Source: Thermoleophilaceae bacterium (lineage in GTDB: Bacteria; Actinomycetota; Thermoleophilia; Solirubrobacterales; Thermoleophilaceae). From it: a stretch of 44,273 bases of DNA. Below are positions 7,282 to 14,860 of the stretch, piece by piece. The notes under the pieces were generated by a model. The model did no database searches and was not told the origin of the DNA. It worked only from the letters and a program-made list of their open reading frames with translations. The stretch spans positions 1-44,273 of the forward strand of contig JAFGJG010000123.1 of assembly GCA_016929195.1 (NCBI GenBank), in the 5' to 3' direction. The stretch's first letter is position 1, and each line of letters starts with the position of its first letter. Both the position numbers and the translations under genes were made by a program.

Positions 7282-7325
7282 GCGTACCGGCGCACCCTTA
7301 CCGAATCGCCCCCATAGTGGTGTTC

Positions 7326-7368
7326 GGCCGTCGGCGCATCGCTTTCGACGAGGCGAACGTCGACGGCC
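7326..7368. terminator. candidate bidirectional terminator hairpin
   Basis: Perfect 8-bp arms GGCCGTCG (7326-7333) and CGACGGCC (7361-7368) flank 27 nt. They lie between the convergent ends of the nucleotidase (7281) and the P-loop kinase (7380). The loop is long and there is no U-tract, so this is only a candidate. Confidence 0.35.
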
Positions 7369-7379
7369 CAGAGACTTCC

Positions 7380-7892
7380 TCAGCGCTGCAGCCGCTCGGG
7401 GCACGCGGCGCGAATTCTCTCCGCCACCGCTGCTGTCGAGAGCTCGACCGTGTCGACGACCAGGCCGACGCCGTCGAGCTGGTCCTGGGCCCGGTCGAGA
7501 GGCTCCACCTCGTCGAGCAGGTGCTCGAGGCTGTGCCAGCCCGGCGGCTCACGGGCGACGATCCGTGCGCGCATCGTGTCCATGGACGCCGTCAGCCGGA
7601 CGAGCAGGTGGTCGCCGGCGCCGATCGCCGCCAGCACCGCCTCGAGGTGCTCGGGCGACTCGATCACCTCGGCCACCAGGAGCAGCTCGCACCCCGTCGC
7701 GCGGTGTGACTCCGCCCAGGTGCGCAGGTGCTCGCAGCGGCCGTCCAGGCCGGGAAAGGGGTACGCCCAGGCGAGCTCGTCCACGTCCCCGGCCGCGTGT
7801 GCGACCGCGTCGGCGACGAGCGCGTCGCTGAGCGCCATGAGCGTCGTCGTCTTGCCCGCGCCCGGCGCGCCCGTGACGATCACGGCGAACAC
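7380..7892 (-). CDS. P-loop NTPase / nucleoside-kinase-like protein
   Basis: A 170-residue protein from a GTG at 7892. The Walker A motif GAPGAGKTT is at residues 8-16. A DxD-like acidic segment (GDVDELAWAYPFPGLD) and a Walker-B-like strand ELLLVAEV follow. RARIVAREP and DRAQDQL later resemble the lid and late helices of small kinases. It is most like AAA-17/18 family small-molecule kinases, substrate unknown. It stands alone, with a convergent neighbour upstream and 21 bp to the next minus-strand stop. Confidence 0.72.
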   Translation of the reverse strand: MFAVIVTGAPGAGKTTTLMALSDALVADAVAHAAGDVDELAWAYPFPGLDGRCEHLRTWAESHRATGCELLLVAEVIESPEHLEAVLAAIGAGDHLLVRLTASMDTMRARIVAREPPGWHSLEHLLDEVEPLDRAQDQLDGVGLVVDTVELSTAAVAERIRAACPERLQR

Positions 7893-7913
7893 GGGGCGAG
7901 TCTCTCACGCTCG

Positions 7914-8828
7914 TCAGCGGTAGCCGGCGTCGCCCGCGGGGCGGCCGCGCTCGATCACCTCGGCCATATAGCGCCAGCAGTCGGGGCGCGTGCCGTCGAG
8001 GTCGGTGTAGCCGTACACCTGGGCGAGCCCGCCGCTCGAGAGCGACTCACCGTTCCAGCGCGCCACCTCGGGATCGCCGGCGAGCGCCGCCACCGCGCGC
8101 CCCACGAAGCGCGGCGACTCGGAGATGCAGAAGTGCGGGACGCGCTCGGTGGCGTCGCGCCAGTTGTCCTCTCGGACCCCGTAGATGTCGAGCATGCCCT
8201 CCGAGCGCAGCCAGCCGGGGGTGAGTGCGACGGCCGTCCCGCCGTGCGGCTCGAGCTCCTGCGCGAGGCCCCACGCCATGCGCGTGACCGACGTCTTCGC
8301 GAGGTCGTAGAACATCGAGTTGCGGTAGTGCGTCGCGTTGTACTCGGCCGTGCCGTCGGTCATCTCGACCACGAGCCCGCCGCGGTCCCGCACGAGCAGC
8401 GGCAGCGCATGATGGCTCGTGACGAGGTGCGTCTCGATCGCGAGCCGCATGAGCCGCAGGCCGTTCGCGAGGTCGTGCTCCCAGACCGGCTTGTCGAACT
8501 CGAACAGGTGCTCCGAGCCCCAGACGTCGTTCACGAGCAGATCGAGCCGGCCCCGCTCGGCGTCGATCCGCTCGACGAGGGCGGCCACCTCCGCCGGCTC
8601 GAGGTGGTCCACGCGCACGGCGATCCCCTCGCCGCCCGCCCGGGTCACGAGCTCGGCGGTCTCCTCGATCGTCTCCGGCCGGTCGACCTCCGAGCGTCCC
8701 GCGCGCGTGCTGCGGCCGGTGGCGTACACCGTGGCCCCGGCCTCGCCGAGCGCCACCGCCGTGCCGCGGCCCGCGCCGCGCGTGGCGCCGGCGACCAGGG
8801 CCACCTTGCCGCTCAGCGGCCCGCTCAC
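7914..8828 (-). CDS. SDR family oxidoreductase
   Basis: A 304-residue Rossmann-fold dehydrogenase. The GTG at 8828 overlaps the stop of the EamA gene (GTGA). The cofactor motif GATRGAG is at residues 14-20 and Arg after ATG (TGRSTRAGR) suggests NADP(H). LLVNDVWG replaces the usual NNAG, and the active-site YDLAK supplies Tyr and Lys. The C-terminal part (FVGRAVAALAGDPEVARWNG and YGYTDLDGTRP) matches the long SDR variants often annotated simply as SDR family oxidoreductase. It is co-transcribed with an EamA exporter opposite a LysR regulator. Substrate unknown. Confidence 0.85.
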   Translation of the reverse strand: MSGPLSGKVALVAGATRGAGRGTAVALGEAGATVYATGRSTRAGRSEVDRPETIEETAELVTRAGGEGIAVRVDHLEPAEVAALVERIDAERGRLDLLVNDVWGSEHLFEFDKPVWEHDLANGLRLMRLAIETHLVTSHHALPLLVRDRGGLVVEMTDGTAEYNATHYRNSMFYDLAKTSVTRMAWGLAQELEPHGGTAVALTPGWLRSEGMLDIYGVREDNWRDATERVPHFCISESPRFVGRAVAALAGDPEVARWNGESLSSGGLAQVYGYTDLDGTRPDCWRYMAEVIERGRPAGDAGYR

Positions 8829-9763
8829 GCCGCGGCCCTCGCGGCGGCCGCGTGCTCGACCGGCGCGGCGGGCAGTGGCCGGCCGCGGCCGCTGTTGAGC
8901 ACCAGCACGGCCGCCAGCACGAGCGCGCCGCCGGCGATCTGGACGAGCCCCAGCGTCTCGCCGAAGACGAGGAAGGCGAGGATCACAGTCACGAGCGGCT
9001 CGACCGTGGAGAGGATCGAGGCGGCGGTCGGGCCGACCCGCGGCAGGCCGGCGAAGAACAGGCCTACGGCGCCGACGGTGGAGACGAGGGCGATCGCCGC
9101 CAGCCAGCCCCAGCCGGCGAGCGTCAGCTCGCCGAGACGCAGCTCGCCGAGCAGCGTCGCCCCGAGCGTCAGCGAGACGGCCGCGCCGCTGCACACGAGC
9201 GCCGACAGGACGCTCGGGCGAAGGCGCCCGGAGATCCCCTGGCTCGTGAGGATGTAGGTGCTGTAGACGAGCGCGGCGCAGAGGCCGAGGGCCACGCCCA
9301 CCGCATCCAGCGTCCCGGCGCCCGCCCCGCCCACCACCAGCGCCAGGCCGCCGAGCGACAGGACGAGCGCGAGCAGCCGCCGGCCGGTCATGCGCTCGCG
9401 CCCGAGCGCGACGGCGGCGGCGGCCACGATCGCCGGGAACGTGTAGAGCACGAGCGACAGCAGCGAGGCGTCGATCCGCTCGAGCGCCGAGAAGAAGAAG
9501 CCGGCCTGGGCGGCGTACCCGAACGCGCCGAGCCCGATGCCGAGCCGCAGGTCGCCGCGACCGGCGGCGCGCACGTCGCCGAGCGTCCCCGCCGCCGCCA
9601 CGAACGCCCAGAAGACCGCCGCCGCGAAGGCGAAGCGGACGGCCAGCAGCGTGCCGACGGTGGCGCCCTCGTCGTAGGCGAGCTTGCCGAAGATCGCCAT
9701 GGCCCCGAAGCAGGCCGCCGAAGCGATGCACATGAGGGTGCCCGAGGAGCGCACGGGGGTCAT
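8825..9763 (-). CDS. EamA/DMT-family transporter
   Basis: A 312-residue integral membrane protein with about ten hydrophobic helices arranged as two EamA repeats; GRRLLALVLSLGGLALVVG closes the first repeat. The ATG at 9763 is preferred because the upstream TTG at 9790 would run into the control region of the divergent LysR gene. Members export or import small metabolites such as amino acids and nucleosides. The stop overlaps the SDR start, so the pair is an operon, and the LysR gene facing it is a plausible regulator. Confidence 0.85.
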   Translation of the reverse strand: MTPVRSSGTLMCIASAACFGAMAIFGKLAYDEGATVGTLLAVRFAFAAAVFWAFVAAAGTLGDVRAAGRGDLRLGIGLGAFGYAAQAGFFFSALERIDASLLSLVLYTFPAIVAAAAVALGRERMTGRRLLALVLSLGGLALVVGGAGAGTLDAVGVALGLCAALVYSTYILTSQGISGRLRPSVLSALVCSGAAVSLTLGATLLGELRLGELTLAGWGWLAAIALVSTVGAVGLFFAGLPRVGPTAASILSTVEPLVTVILAFLVFGETLGLVQIAGGALVLAAVLVLNSGRGRPLPAAPVEHAAAARAAA

Positions 9764-9828
9764 CCTGCCATGGGGCACCCTCAGGAACAATTCCGATTTC
9801 TGGCGCTGATTCGGTAGCGTTCCTTACG

Positions 9829-10749
9829 ATGCTGGAGCTCCGCCGACTGCGTCTCCTGTGGGAGCTGAACGAGCGTGGCACGATTGCCGCGGTCGCCGAC
9901 GCCCTTCAGTTCACGCCGTCGGCCGTGTCTCAGCAGCTCGCGATGCTCGAGCGCGAGACCGGCGTGGCCCTGCTGGAGCGCGCCGGCCGCCGGGTGCGGC
10001 TGACCGACCCGGCGCTCGTCCTGGTCGAGCACGCGGAGGCGCTGCTCGCGCGTGCCGAGCTGGCGGAGGCGGACCTGGCCGCCGCGTCTGGCGACGTGAC
10101 GGGACGGGGCAGGATCGCCGGCTTCCAGTCGGTGTCGCTGCGGATCGCCTCCCCGGCGATGCAGTCACTCGCGCGCTCGGCGCCGCGGCTCCGCTGCGAG
10201 CTCGTGGAGGCCGAGCCCGAGGACGCGCTGCCGGCGCTCGCGCGCGGCGACATCGACCTCGCCCTGGTGGACGAATGGCAGCACCAGCCGCTCAGGGTCC
10301 CCGCCGGCCTCGAGCGCCACGAGCTGCTGCGCGATCCGGTGCACCTCGTGCTGCCGGGCCGTCACCCGCTCGCGCGGCGCCACCGCGAGGCGATCCCGCT
10401 CGGCGAGCTCTCCGGGGAGTCCTGGGCGACGGCCCACCCGGGCATGGCATGGGAGGAGATGACGCAGCGAACGTGCCGCCAGCTGGGCGGCTTCGAGCCC
10501 GACATCCGGCACCGCACGAACGACGCGACGGTGAGCCTGGCGCTCGTCTCGCGCGGCCTGGCGGTGACGCTGCTGCCCGAGCTCGCCCTGCCCGAGCACC
10601 GCAGGGGGGTGACGCTGAGGCGCGTGGCCGACGGGCCGGTGGAGCGGCGGATCTACGCGGTCACGCGTGGGGCGGACGAGGCGCGCCCGTCCACGCGGGC
10701 GCTCCTGGCCGCGGTTCGGGACAGCGTCCCTGACCTCGATCAGGCGTGA
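9829..10749 (+). CDS. LysR-family transcriptional regulator
   Basis: A 306-residue protein. The N-terminal winged HTH is at residues 1-60 (ELNERGTIAAVADALQFTPSAVSQQLAMLE) and is followed by a linker helix. The periplasmic-binding-like effector domain starts at GRIAGFQSVSLRI. It is divergent from the EamA/SDR operon across a 65-bp gap that contains a small dyad GGAACAATTCC at 9784-9794, which could be part of its site. The stop overlaps the end of the MMPL gene of the opposite strand by 10 bp. Its effector is unknown; control of the transporter/SDR pair is inferred from divergence. Confidence 0.9.
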   Translation: MLELRRLRLLWELNERGTIAAVADALQFTPSAVSQQLAMLERETGVALLERAGRRVRLTDPALVLVEHAEALLARAELAEADLAAASGDVTGRGRIAGFQSVSLRIASPAMQSLARSAPRLRCELVEAEPEDALPALARGDIDLALVDEWQHQPLRVPAGLERHELLRDPVHLVLPGRHPLARRHREAIPLGELSGESWATAHPGMAWEEMTQRTCRQLGGFEPDIRHRTNDATVSLALVSRGLAVTLLPELALPEHRRGVTLRRVADGPVERRIYAVTRGADEARPSTRALLAAVRDSVPDLDQA

Positions 10750-12848
10750 CCGAAGCGCACGTCGGGCAGCAGGCGGTGGAGCGGCCCGGGCAGGTACCAC
10801 GCCGCCCGGCCGAGCAGGCGCAGGATCACCGGCACGAGCAGCAGGCGCACGAGGGCCGCGTCGAGCAGCACCGCGACTCCGAGGATCACGCCCATCTCCT
10901 TCGGCGGCAGCGGCCCGGACAGCGCGAACGTGAAGAAGACCGCGACCATCACGGCGGCCGCGGCGAAGATCACGCGCCCGCTGTGCGCCAGGCCGCCGAC
11001 CATCGCCTCCTCGGGATCGCCCGACCTGTCCCAGTGCTCCTTGGCCGAGCTGAGCAGGAAGACCGTGTAGTCCATCGAGATGGCGAAGACCATCGCGAAG
11101 AAGAACACCGGGCCCCACGCGTCCAGGAAGCCCTGGGACTCGAATCCGAGGAGCCCGGACAGGTGGCCGTCCTGGAAGATCAGCTTGCTGACGCCGAACG
11201 CGGCGCCTGTCGCTAGCAGGTTGGTCAGGACGCCGACCGCCGCGATCACTGGAGCCTGAAGCGCGACGAGCAGGAGCAGGAAGCCGAGCGCGAGCACGAC
11301 CCCGATCACCAGCGGCGTCTTGTCGCCGAGGGCCGCCTCGAGGTCGTGGTTCTCCACGGCCGCGCCCCCCACGAGCGTGCCGGCGGGCAGCGAGGCGCGC
11401 AGCCGGTCGATCGTCGGCCCGACGCTCGGCGCCGACGGGTCCGCGTCGGGCACCGCCTGGATCAGCGCCAGGCCGTCCGCGCCCGGTTGCGCCGGACCGA
11501 CCTGCGCGATGCCCGGGTCCTCCCCGGCGACGCGCGCGACCTCGTCCGCGGCCGCCTCGGTCGTGACCAGCTGGAGCGGCCCGGTCGCGCCGGCACCGAA
11601 TGCCTCCTGGACCTGCTGGTACCCCTGGCGCGAGTGGTCCGACTCGGGCACGACCTTGATCGAGGGCATGCCGGTGTCGAGTGACAGCACCGGCACGGCG
11701 AGCGCTCCGAGCACGGCCAGCGCGGCCAGGCCGTAGGGCAGCGGGCGCCTCCAGAGGCGCCGGCCCCACGCCTCGAAGCGCGCGGAGCGGTGCTCGCCCG
11801 AGTGCACCCACCCGAACGCGAGCTTGTCGACCCTCGGGCCGAGCCTTGCGAGCACGGCCGGCAGCAGCGTCAGCGTCGCCAGGAGGACGAACGTGACCGC
11901 GAGCATGATGCCGAGGCTCATCGAGCGGAACGCGGGGCTCGGGACGAGCATCACCGCCATCAGCGAGATGAGCACCGTCAGCCCGCTGAACAGGACCGCC
12001 TTGCCCGCGGTGTCCATGGTGACCGCGGCGGCCTCCACCGGGTCGAGCCGCGAGCCGAAGAGGGCGGCGCGGAAGCGCATGACGACGAACAGCGCGTAGT
12101 CGATCCCGAGCGCCAGCGCGAACATGAGCGCGAAGTTCATCGCCCAGATCGAGATGTCGAGGATCTGCGCGCCGAGGTACAGCGATCCGGCCGCGGCCAC
12201 GAGCCCGAGGATGGTCAGCATCAGGGGGAGGCCGGCGGCCACGAGCGAGCCGAACGCCACCACGAGGATCCCGAGCGTCACCGGCCACGAGATCACCTCG
12301 GACTTGAGCATCGCGGCCTTGTTGGCCTCGTTGAAGTCCGACCACATGCCGGGCGCGCCGGTGAGATCGACGGCAATGTCGCCGGAGCCGAGCCGTCCCA
12401 GCTCTCCCTTCAGATCGTCCGCCGCGCGAACCATCTCGTTGGGGTTCTTCGCGGCGCCGGCCTGGACGACCGCCGTGTGCCGGTCGGCGGAGATCGTCGC
12501 GCCCTCGCGCGGCGGCACGACGGTGGTGACCGACTCGTCCGCAGCGAGCCTGCGCTCGACGGCGCGCAGAGTGCCGCGGAACGCGGGCTCCTCCACCGTC
12601 GCGGACCGCGAGTGGACGACGACCATGAGGCCGTAGCCGCCGTGGCCGGCGAAGCCGCGGTCGATTGCCTGCCGCGCCTGAACCGACTCCGAGCCGGTCG
12701 CCTCCCAGCCCGCGCCGGAGAGGGCGTGCTCGACCTTCGGGGCGAAGAAGCCGAACACCGCGGCGATCACGACCCAGGCGGCGAGCACGGCGCGGAAGTG
12801 CGTCGCCGTCCAGCGGCCGAGCCTGCCGAGTGAACCCAGCTGCGTCAT
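10740..12848 (-). CDS. MMPL-family RND transporter
   Basis: A 702-residue membrane protein starting MTQLGSLGRLGRWTATHFRA. One N-terminal transmembrane helix, an extracytoplasmic loop (about 40-170), five helices with the GIDYALFVVMRFR segment, a second loop and a second block of helices with ISMDYTVFLLSSAKEHWD follow. The paired GxDYxxF motifs are the hallmark of MMPL/hydrophobe RND transporters, which export lipids or hydrophobic compounds. It is the last gene of an ArsR-DUF2892-MMPL operon joined by 4-bp ATGA overlaps, so it is probably induced through the ArsR protein. Substrate unknown. Confidence 0.92.
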   Translation of the reverse strand: MTQLGSLGRLGRWTATHFRAVLAAWVVIAAVFGFFAPKVEHALSGAGWEATGSESVQARQAIDRGFAGHGGYGLMVVVHSRSATVEEPAFRGTLRAVERRLAADESVTTVVPPREGATISADRHTAVVQAGAAKNPNEMVRAADDLKGELGRLGSGDIAVDLTGAPGMWSDFNEANKAAMLKSEVISWPVTLGILVVAFGSLVAAGLPLMLTILGLVAAAGSLYLGAQILDISIWAMNFALMFALALGIDYALFVVMRFRAALFGSRLDPVEAAAVTMDTAGKAVLFSGLTVLISLMAVMLVPSPAFRSMSLGIMLAVTFVLLATLTLLPAVLARLGPRVDKLAFGWVHSGEHRSARFEAWGRRLWRRPLPYGLAALAVLGALAVPVLSLDTGMPSIKVVPESDHSRQGYQQVQEAFGAGATGPLQLVTTEAAADEVARVAGEDPGIAQVGPAQPGADGLALIQAVPDADPSAPSVGPTIDRLRASLPAGTLVGGAAVENHDLEAALGDKTPLVIGVVLALGFLLLLVALQAPVIAAVGVLTNLLATGAAFGVSKLIFQDGHLSGLLGFESQGFLDAWGPVFFFAMVFAISMDYTVFLLSSAKEHWDRSGDPEEAMVGGLAHSGRVIFAAAAVMVAVFFTFALSGPLPPKEMGVILGVAVLLDAALVRLLLVPVILRLLGRAAWYLPGPLHRLLPDVRFGHA

Positions 12849-13084
12849 GCCCGCGGCTCCGGATAGACCGCAGAGCGAAGGTGGAGGAGCCGGCCCAGGA
12901 TGAGCGAGGCCGGGCAGGCGCCGGCGACCACGTAGAGCCACTGGTTGGCCCCCACGAAGACGGTCAGGAGCAGGAACCAGGGGGACACGAGGGCGGCGAG
13001 CAGCGCGCTCAGCAGAGTCATGGTCCCCGCCAGCGCGAACAACGCTCGCTCGAGCGGCCAGCCGGCCCGCGGCGGGCAGCTCAT
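12845..13084 (-). CDS. DUF2892-type inner membrane protein (YgaP-like membrane domain)
   Basis: A 79-residue protein with two transmembrane helices (about 12-32 and 35-56) ending in GACPASLILG. This Cys-Pro motif after the second helix is typical of DUF2892, the membrane half of rhodanese proteins such as YgaP. Here the rhodanese half is a separate gene on the other strand 400 bp away. Cys3 and Cys57 are the only cysteines. Both ends overlap neighbours by ATGA, so it is translated as part of the ArsR-DUF2892-MMPL operon. Confidence 0.75.
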   Translation of the reverse strand: MSCPPRAGWPLERALFALAGTMTLLSALLAALVSPWFLLLTVFVGANQWLYVVAGACPASLILGRLLHLRSAVYPEPRA

Positions 13085-13437
13085 GCCGTCACCTCCGTCG
13101 CCAGCACGGCGTCGAGCTCGCTCAGCTGCCGGCGCAGCCCGCCGCAGACGTGCTCGCAGAGCGTGAAGACGCCGGGGTCGGCGATCGCGTAGCGCACGGA
13201 CGTCCCGTGCTTGGTCCGGGAGACCATGGCGGCGCTCAGCAGGACTCCGAGGTGCTTGGAGACGTTCTGCTGTGACGCGCCGAGGGCCTCCTGGAGCTCC
13301 GTGACGGAGGCGTCGCCGTCGCGCAGCCGGTCGAGCAGCTTGATGCGCATCGGCTCGGAGAGCACGCGGAAGCGTTGAGCGATCAGGTCCACCAGCGGGT
13401 CCGGGAGCGGATGCGGGACGGGGTCGAAATCGGTCAT
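13081..13437 (-). CDS. ArsR/SmtB-family repressor
   Basis: A 118-residue winged-helix protein with HTH residues ASVTELQEALGASQQNVSKH and the FRVLSEPMRIKLLDRL helix typical of ArsR. A Cys pair LCEHVCG (C94, C98) lies in the C-terminal helix and could sense a metal or a thiol/persulfide signal. The known persulfide sensors BigR and YgaV use a different Cys pair, so the signal is uncertain. The ATG at 13437 is preferred over a TTG six codons upstream, which would overlap the operator. It is the first gene of the operon and faces the rhodanese gene across a perfect dyad. Confidence 0.88.
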   Translation of the reverse strand: MTDFDPVPHPLPDPLVDLIAQRFRVLSEPMRIKLLDRLRDGDASVTELQEALGASQQNVSKHLGVLLSAAMVSRTKHGTSVRYAIADPGVFTLCEHVCGGLRRQLSELDAVLATEVTA

Positions 13438-13449
13438 GCGCTGAGCGTA

Positions 13450-13469
13450 GCACAACCAAACAGTTGTGC
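13450..13469. promoter_or_regulatory. ArsR-type operator (perfect 20-bp dyad)
   Basis: GCACAAC (13450-13456) and GTTGTGC (13463-13469) form a perfect inverted repeat with a 6-nt CAAACA spacer. It lies in the 50-bp gap between the ArsR operon and the divergent rhodanese gene, in an AT-rich patch. A further GTTGTGG follows at 13479. Binding of the adjacent ArsR protein and shared repression of both directions are inferred. Confidence 0.72.
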
Positions 13470-13487
13470 AATGGTAGAGTTGTGGAC

Positions 13488-13940
13488 ATGACCACTTCGA
13501 TGACTCGCATCGCGCGCCGGCCCGACGCCTTCATGGTCCCGCGAGCGGTCGAGGGGTCCGCGGGACGCTTCGTGGTCGACGCGACCTGGGGGACGATCTT
13601 CCCCATGGAGCTCGCACCCGGGGTCCGTACGGTCGGCGAGCTCGAGGTCATCCGGCACATCGAGCGCGGCCTTCCGCTCGTGGACACCCGGAGGCCCGAG
13701 TACCTCCCGGAGGGCACCCTCCCCGCCGCCGTGAGCATCCCCCACACCGAGACAACCGTCCGGCTCGACGAGTTCGACCCCGGGGTCGAGACGGTCGTCT
13801 TCTGCAACGGGCCGCAGTGCGCCGCGACCCCGGACAGCATCGAGCAGCTGCTGGCAGCCGGCTATCCCGCGGACGCGCTTCTCTATTACCGCGGCGGCAT
13901 CCACGATTGGGTCACGCTCGGGCTGCCGCTCGTGGCATAG
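13488..13940 (+). CDS. rhodanese-domain sulfurtransferase
   Basis: A 150-residue protein. The rhodanese fold is visible as LPLVDTRRPEYLPEGTLPAA (about 63-82) followed by the active-site loop FCNGPQCAAT, with Cys106 as the expected persulfide-carrying residue and a second Cys at 111. YYRGGIHDWVTLGLPL is the usual C-terminal tail. About 50 residues precede the fold. No signal peptide is seen. It is divergent from the ArsR/DUF2892/MMPL operon over a shared operator, which points to a sulfide/persulfide or thiol-related response. The ATG at 13488 follows GTTGTGG. Confidence 0.88.
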   Translation: MTTSMTRIARRPDAFMVPRAVEGSAGRFVVDATWGTIFPMELAPGVRTVGELEVIRHIERGLPLVDTRRPEYLPEGTLPAAVSIPHTETTVRLDEFDPGVETVVFCNGPQCAATPDSIEQLLAAGYPADALLYYRGGIHDWVTLGLPLVA

Positions 13941-13951
13941 GATCGCCCCGC

Positions 13952-14860
13952 ATGGTTTCCCGCGCAAGGATCCTGGCCGCGCTTCTCGTGGTCATCGTCC
14001 TCGCGGGCTGCCAGGTGCCGCGCCCGCCGGGCCCGGAGCCGCTGCGCTACCGCGACACGGTCTTCAGCGCCGCGACCGTCACGAGCAACCTCGTGTACGG
14101 AAGCGCCCCGGACGGGGCCGGCAACCCCGTCACGCTGACGCTCGACGTCTACCGGCCGGCGGGCGACAGCCAGACGAAGCGCCCGGCGCTCGTGTGGGTG
14201 CACGGCGGGTCGTTCAGGTCCGGCTCGAAGACCGACTTCGTCCCGACCGACGTGGCCAACACGTTCGCGCGTCTCGGCTACGTCGTGGTCTCCATCAACT
14301 ACCGCCTGCTCGCGCCGAACACCTGCATCGCCAATCCGGGCCAGGCGGCCTGCATCACGGCCGCGATCGAGGCCCAGCACGACGCCCAGGCGGCGGTGCG
14401 CTGGCTGCGCGCGAACGCGGGCACCTACGGCGTGGATCCCACCCGCGTCGCGATCGGCGGCGAGTCCGCCGGGGGCATCACCGCGACCCTCGTGGGCCTT
14501 CGCCGCGACGATCCCGGCACGAGCGGGAACCCCGGGCCGTCGTCCACGGTCGGCGGCTTCGTCTCCGTCTCCGGCGGGGTCCCGAGCGGGGCGTTCGTGG
14601 ACTCCGGCGACTCCCCGGGGCTCCTCTTCCACGGCACCGCCGACCGGACCGTCTCACCCTCGTGGTCGCGCGACACAGCGGATGCGCTGCTCCGGGCCCA
14701 CGTGCCCTTCTCCTACCAGGTGCAGGAGGGCGCCGGGCACGTCCCGTGGGGCCAGTACCGCACCCTCTACCTCACACAGTCGAACTACTTCCTGTACCAG
14801 CAGCTCGATCTCGCCCACGCCGCCGGCCAGCCGCAGTCGGCTACCGCTCGGCGGCGATGA
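13952..14860 (+). CDS. lipoprotein alpha/beta-hydrolase (carboxylesterase-like)
   Basis: A 302-residue protein with a lipoprotein signal whose lipobox LAGC places the lipidated Cys at residue 20. The esterase fold shows the oxyanion segment VWVHGGSF, the nucleophile GESAGG (Ser172), a likely acid in HGTADRTV and a His in GAGHVPWG. These are the features of the BD-FAE/carboxylesterase type B-like group. It is probably anchored on the outer face of the membrane. It lies 11 bp after the rhodanese gene and may be co-transcribed with it. The end overlaps the GH15 gene of the opposite strand by 20 bp. Confidence 0.88.
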   Translation: MVSRARILAALLVVIVLAGCQVPRPPGPEPLRYRDTVFSAATVTSNLVYGSAPDGAGNPVTLTLDVYRPAGDSQTKRPALVWVHGGSFRSGSKTDFVPTDVANTFARLGYVVVSINYRLLAPNTCIANPGQAACITAAIEAQHDAQAAVRWLRANAGTYGVDPTRVAIGGESAGGITATLVGLRRDDPGTSGNPGPSSTVGGFVSVSGGVPSGAFVDSGDSPGLLFHGTADRTVSPSWSRDTADALLRAHVPFSYQVQEGAGHVPWGQYRTLYLTQSNYFLYQQLDLAHAAGQPQSATARRR

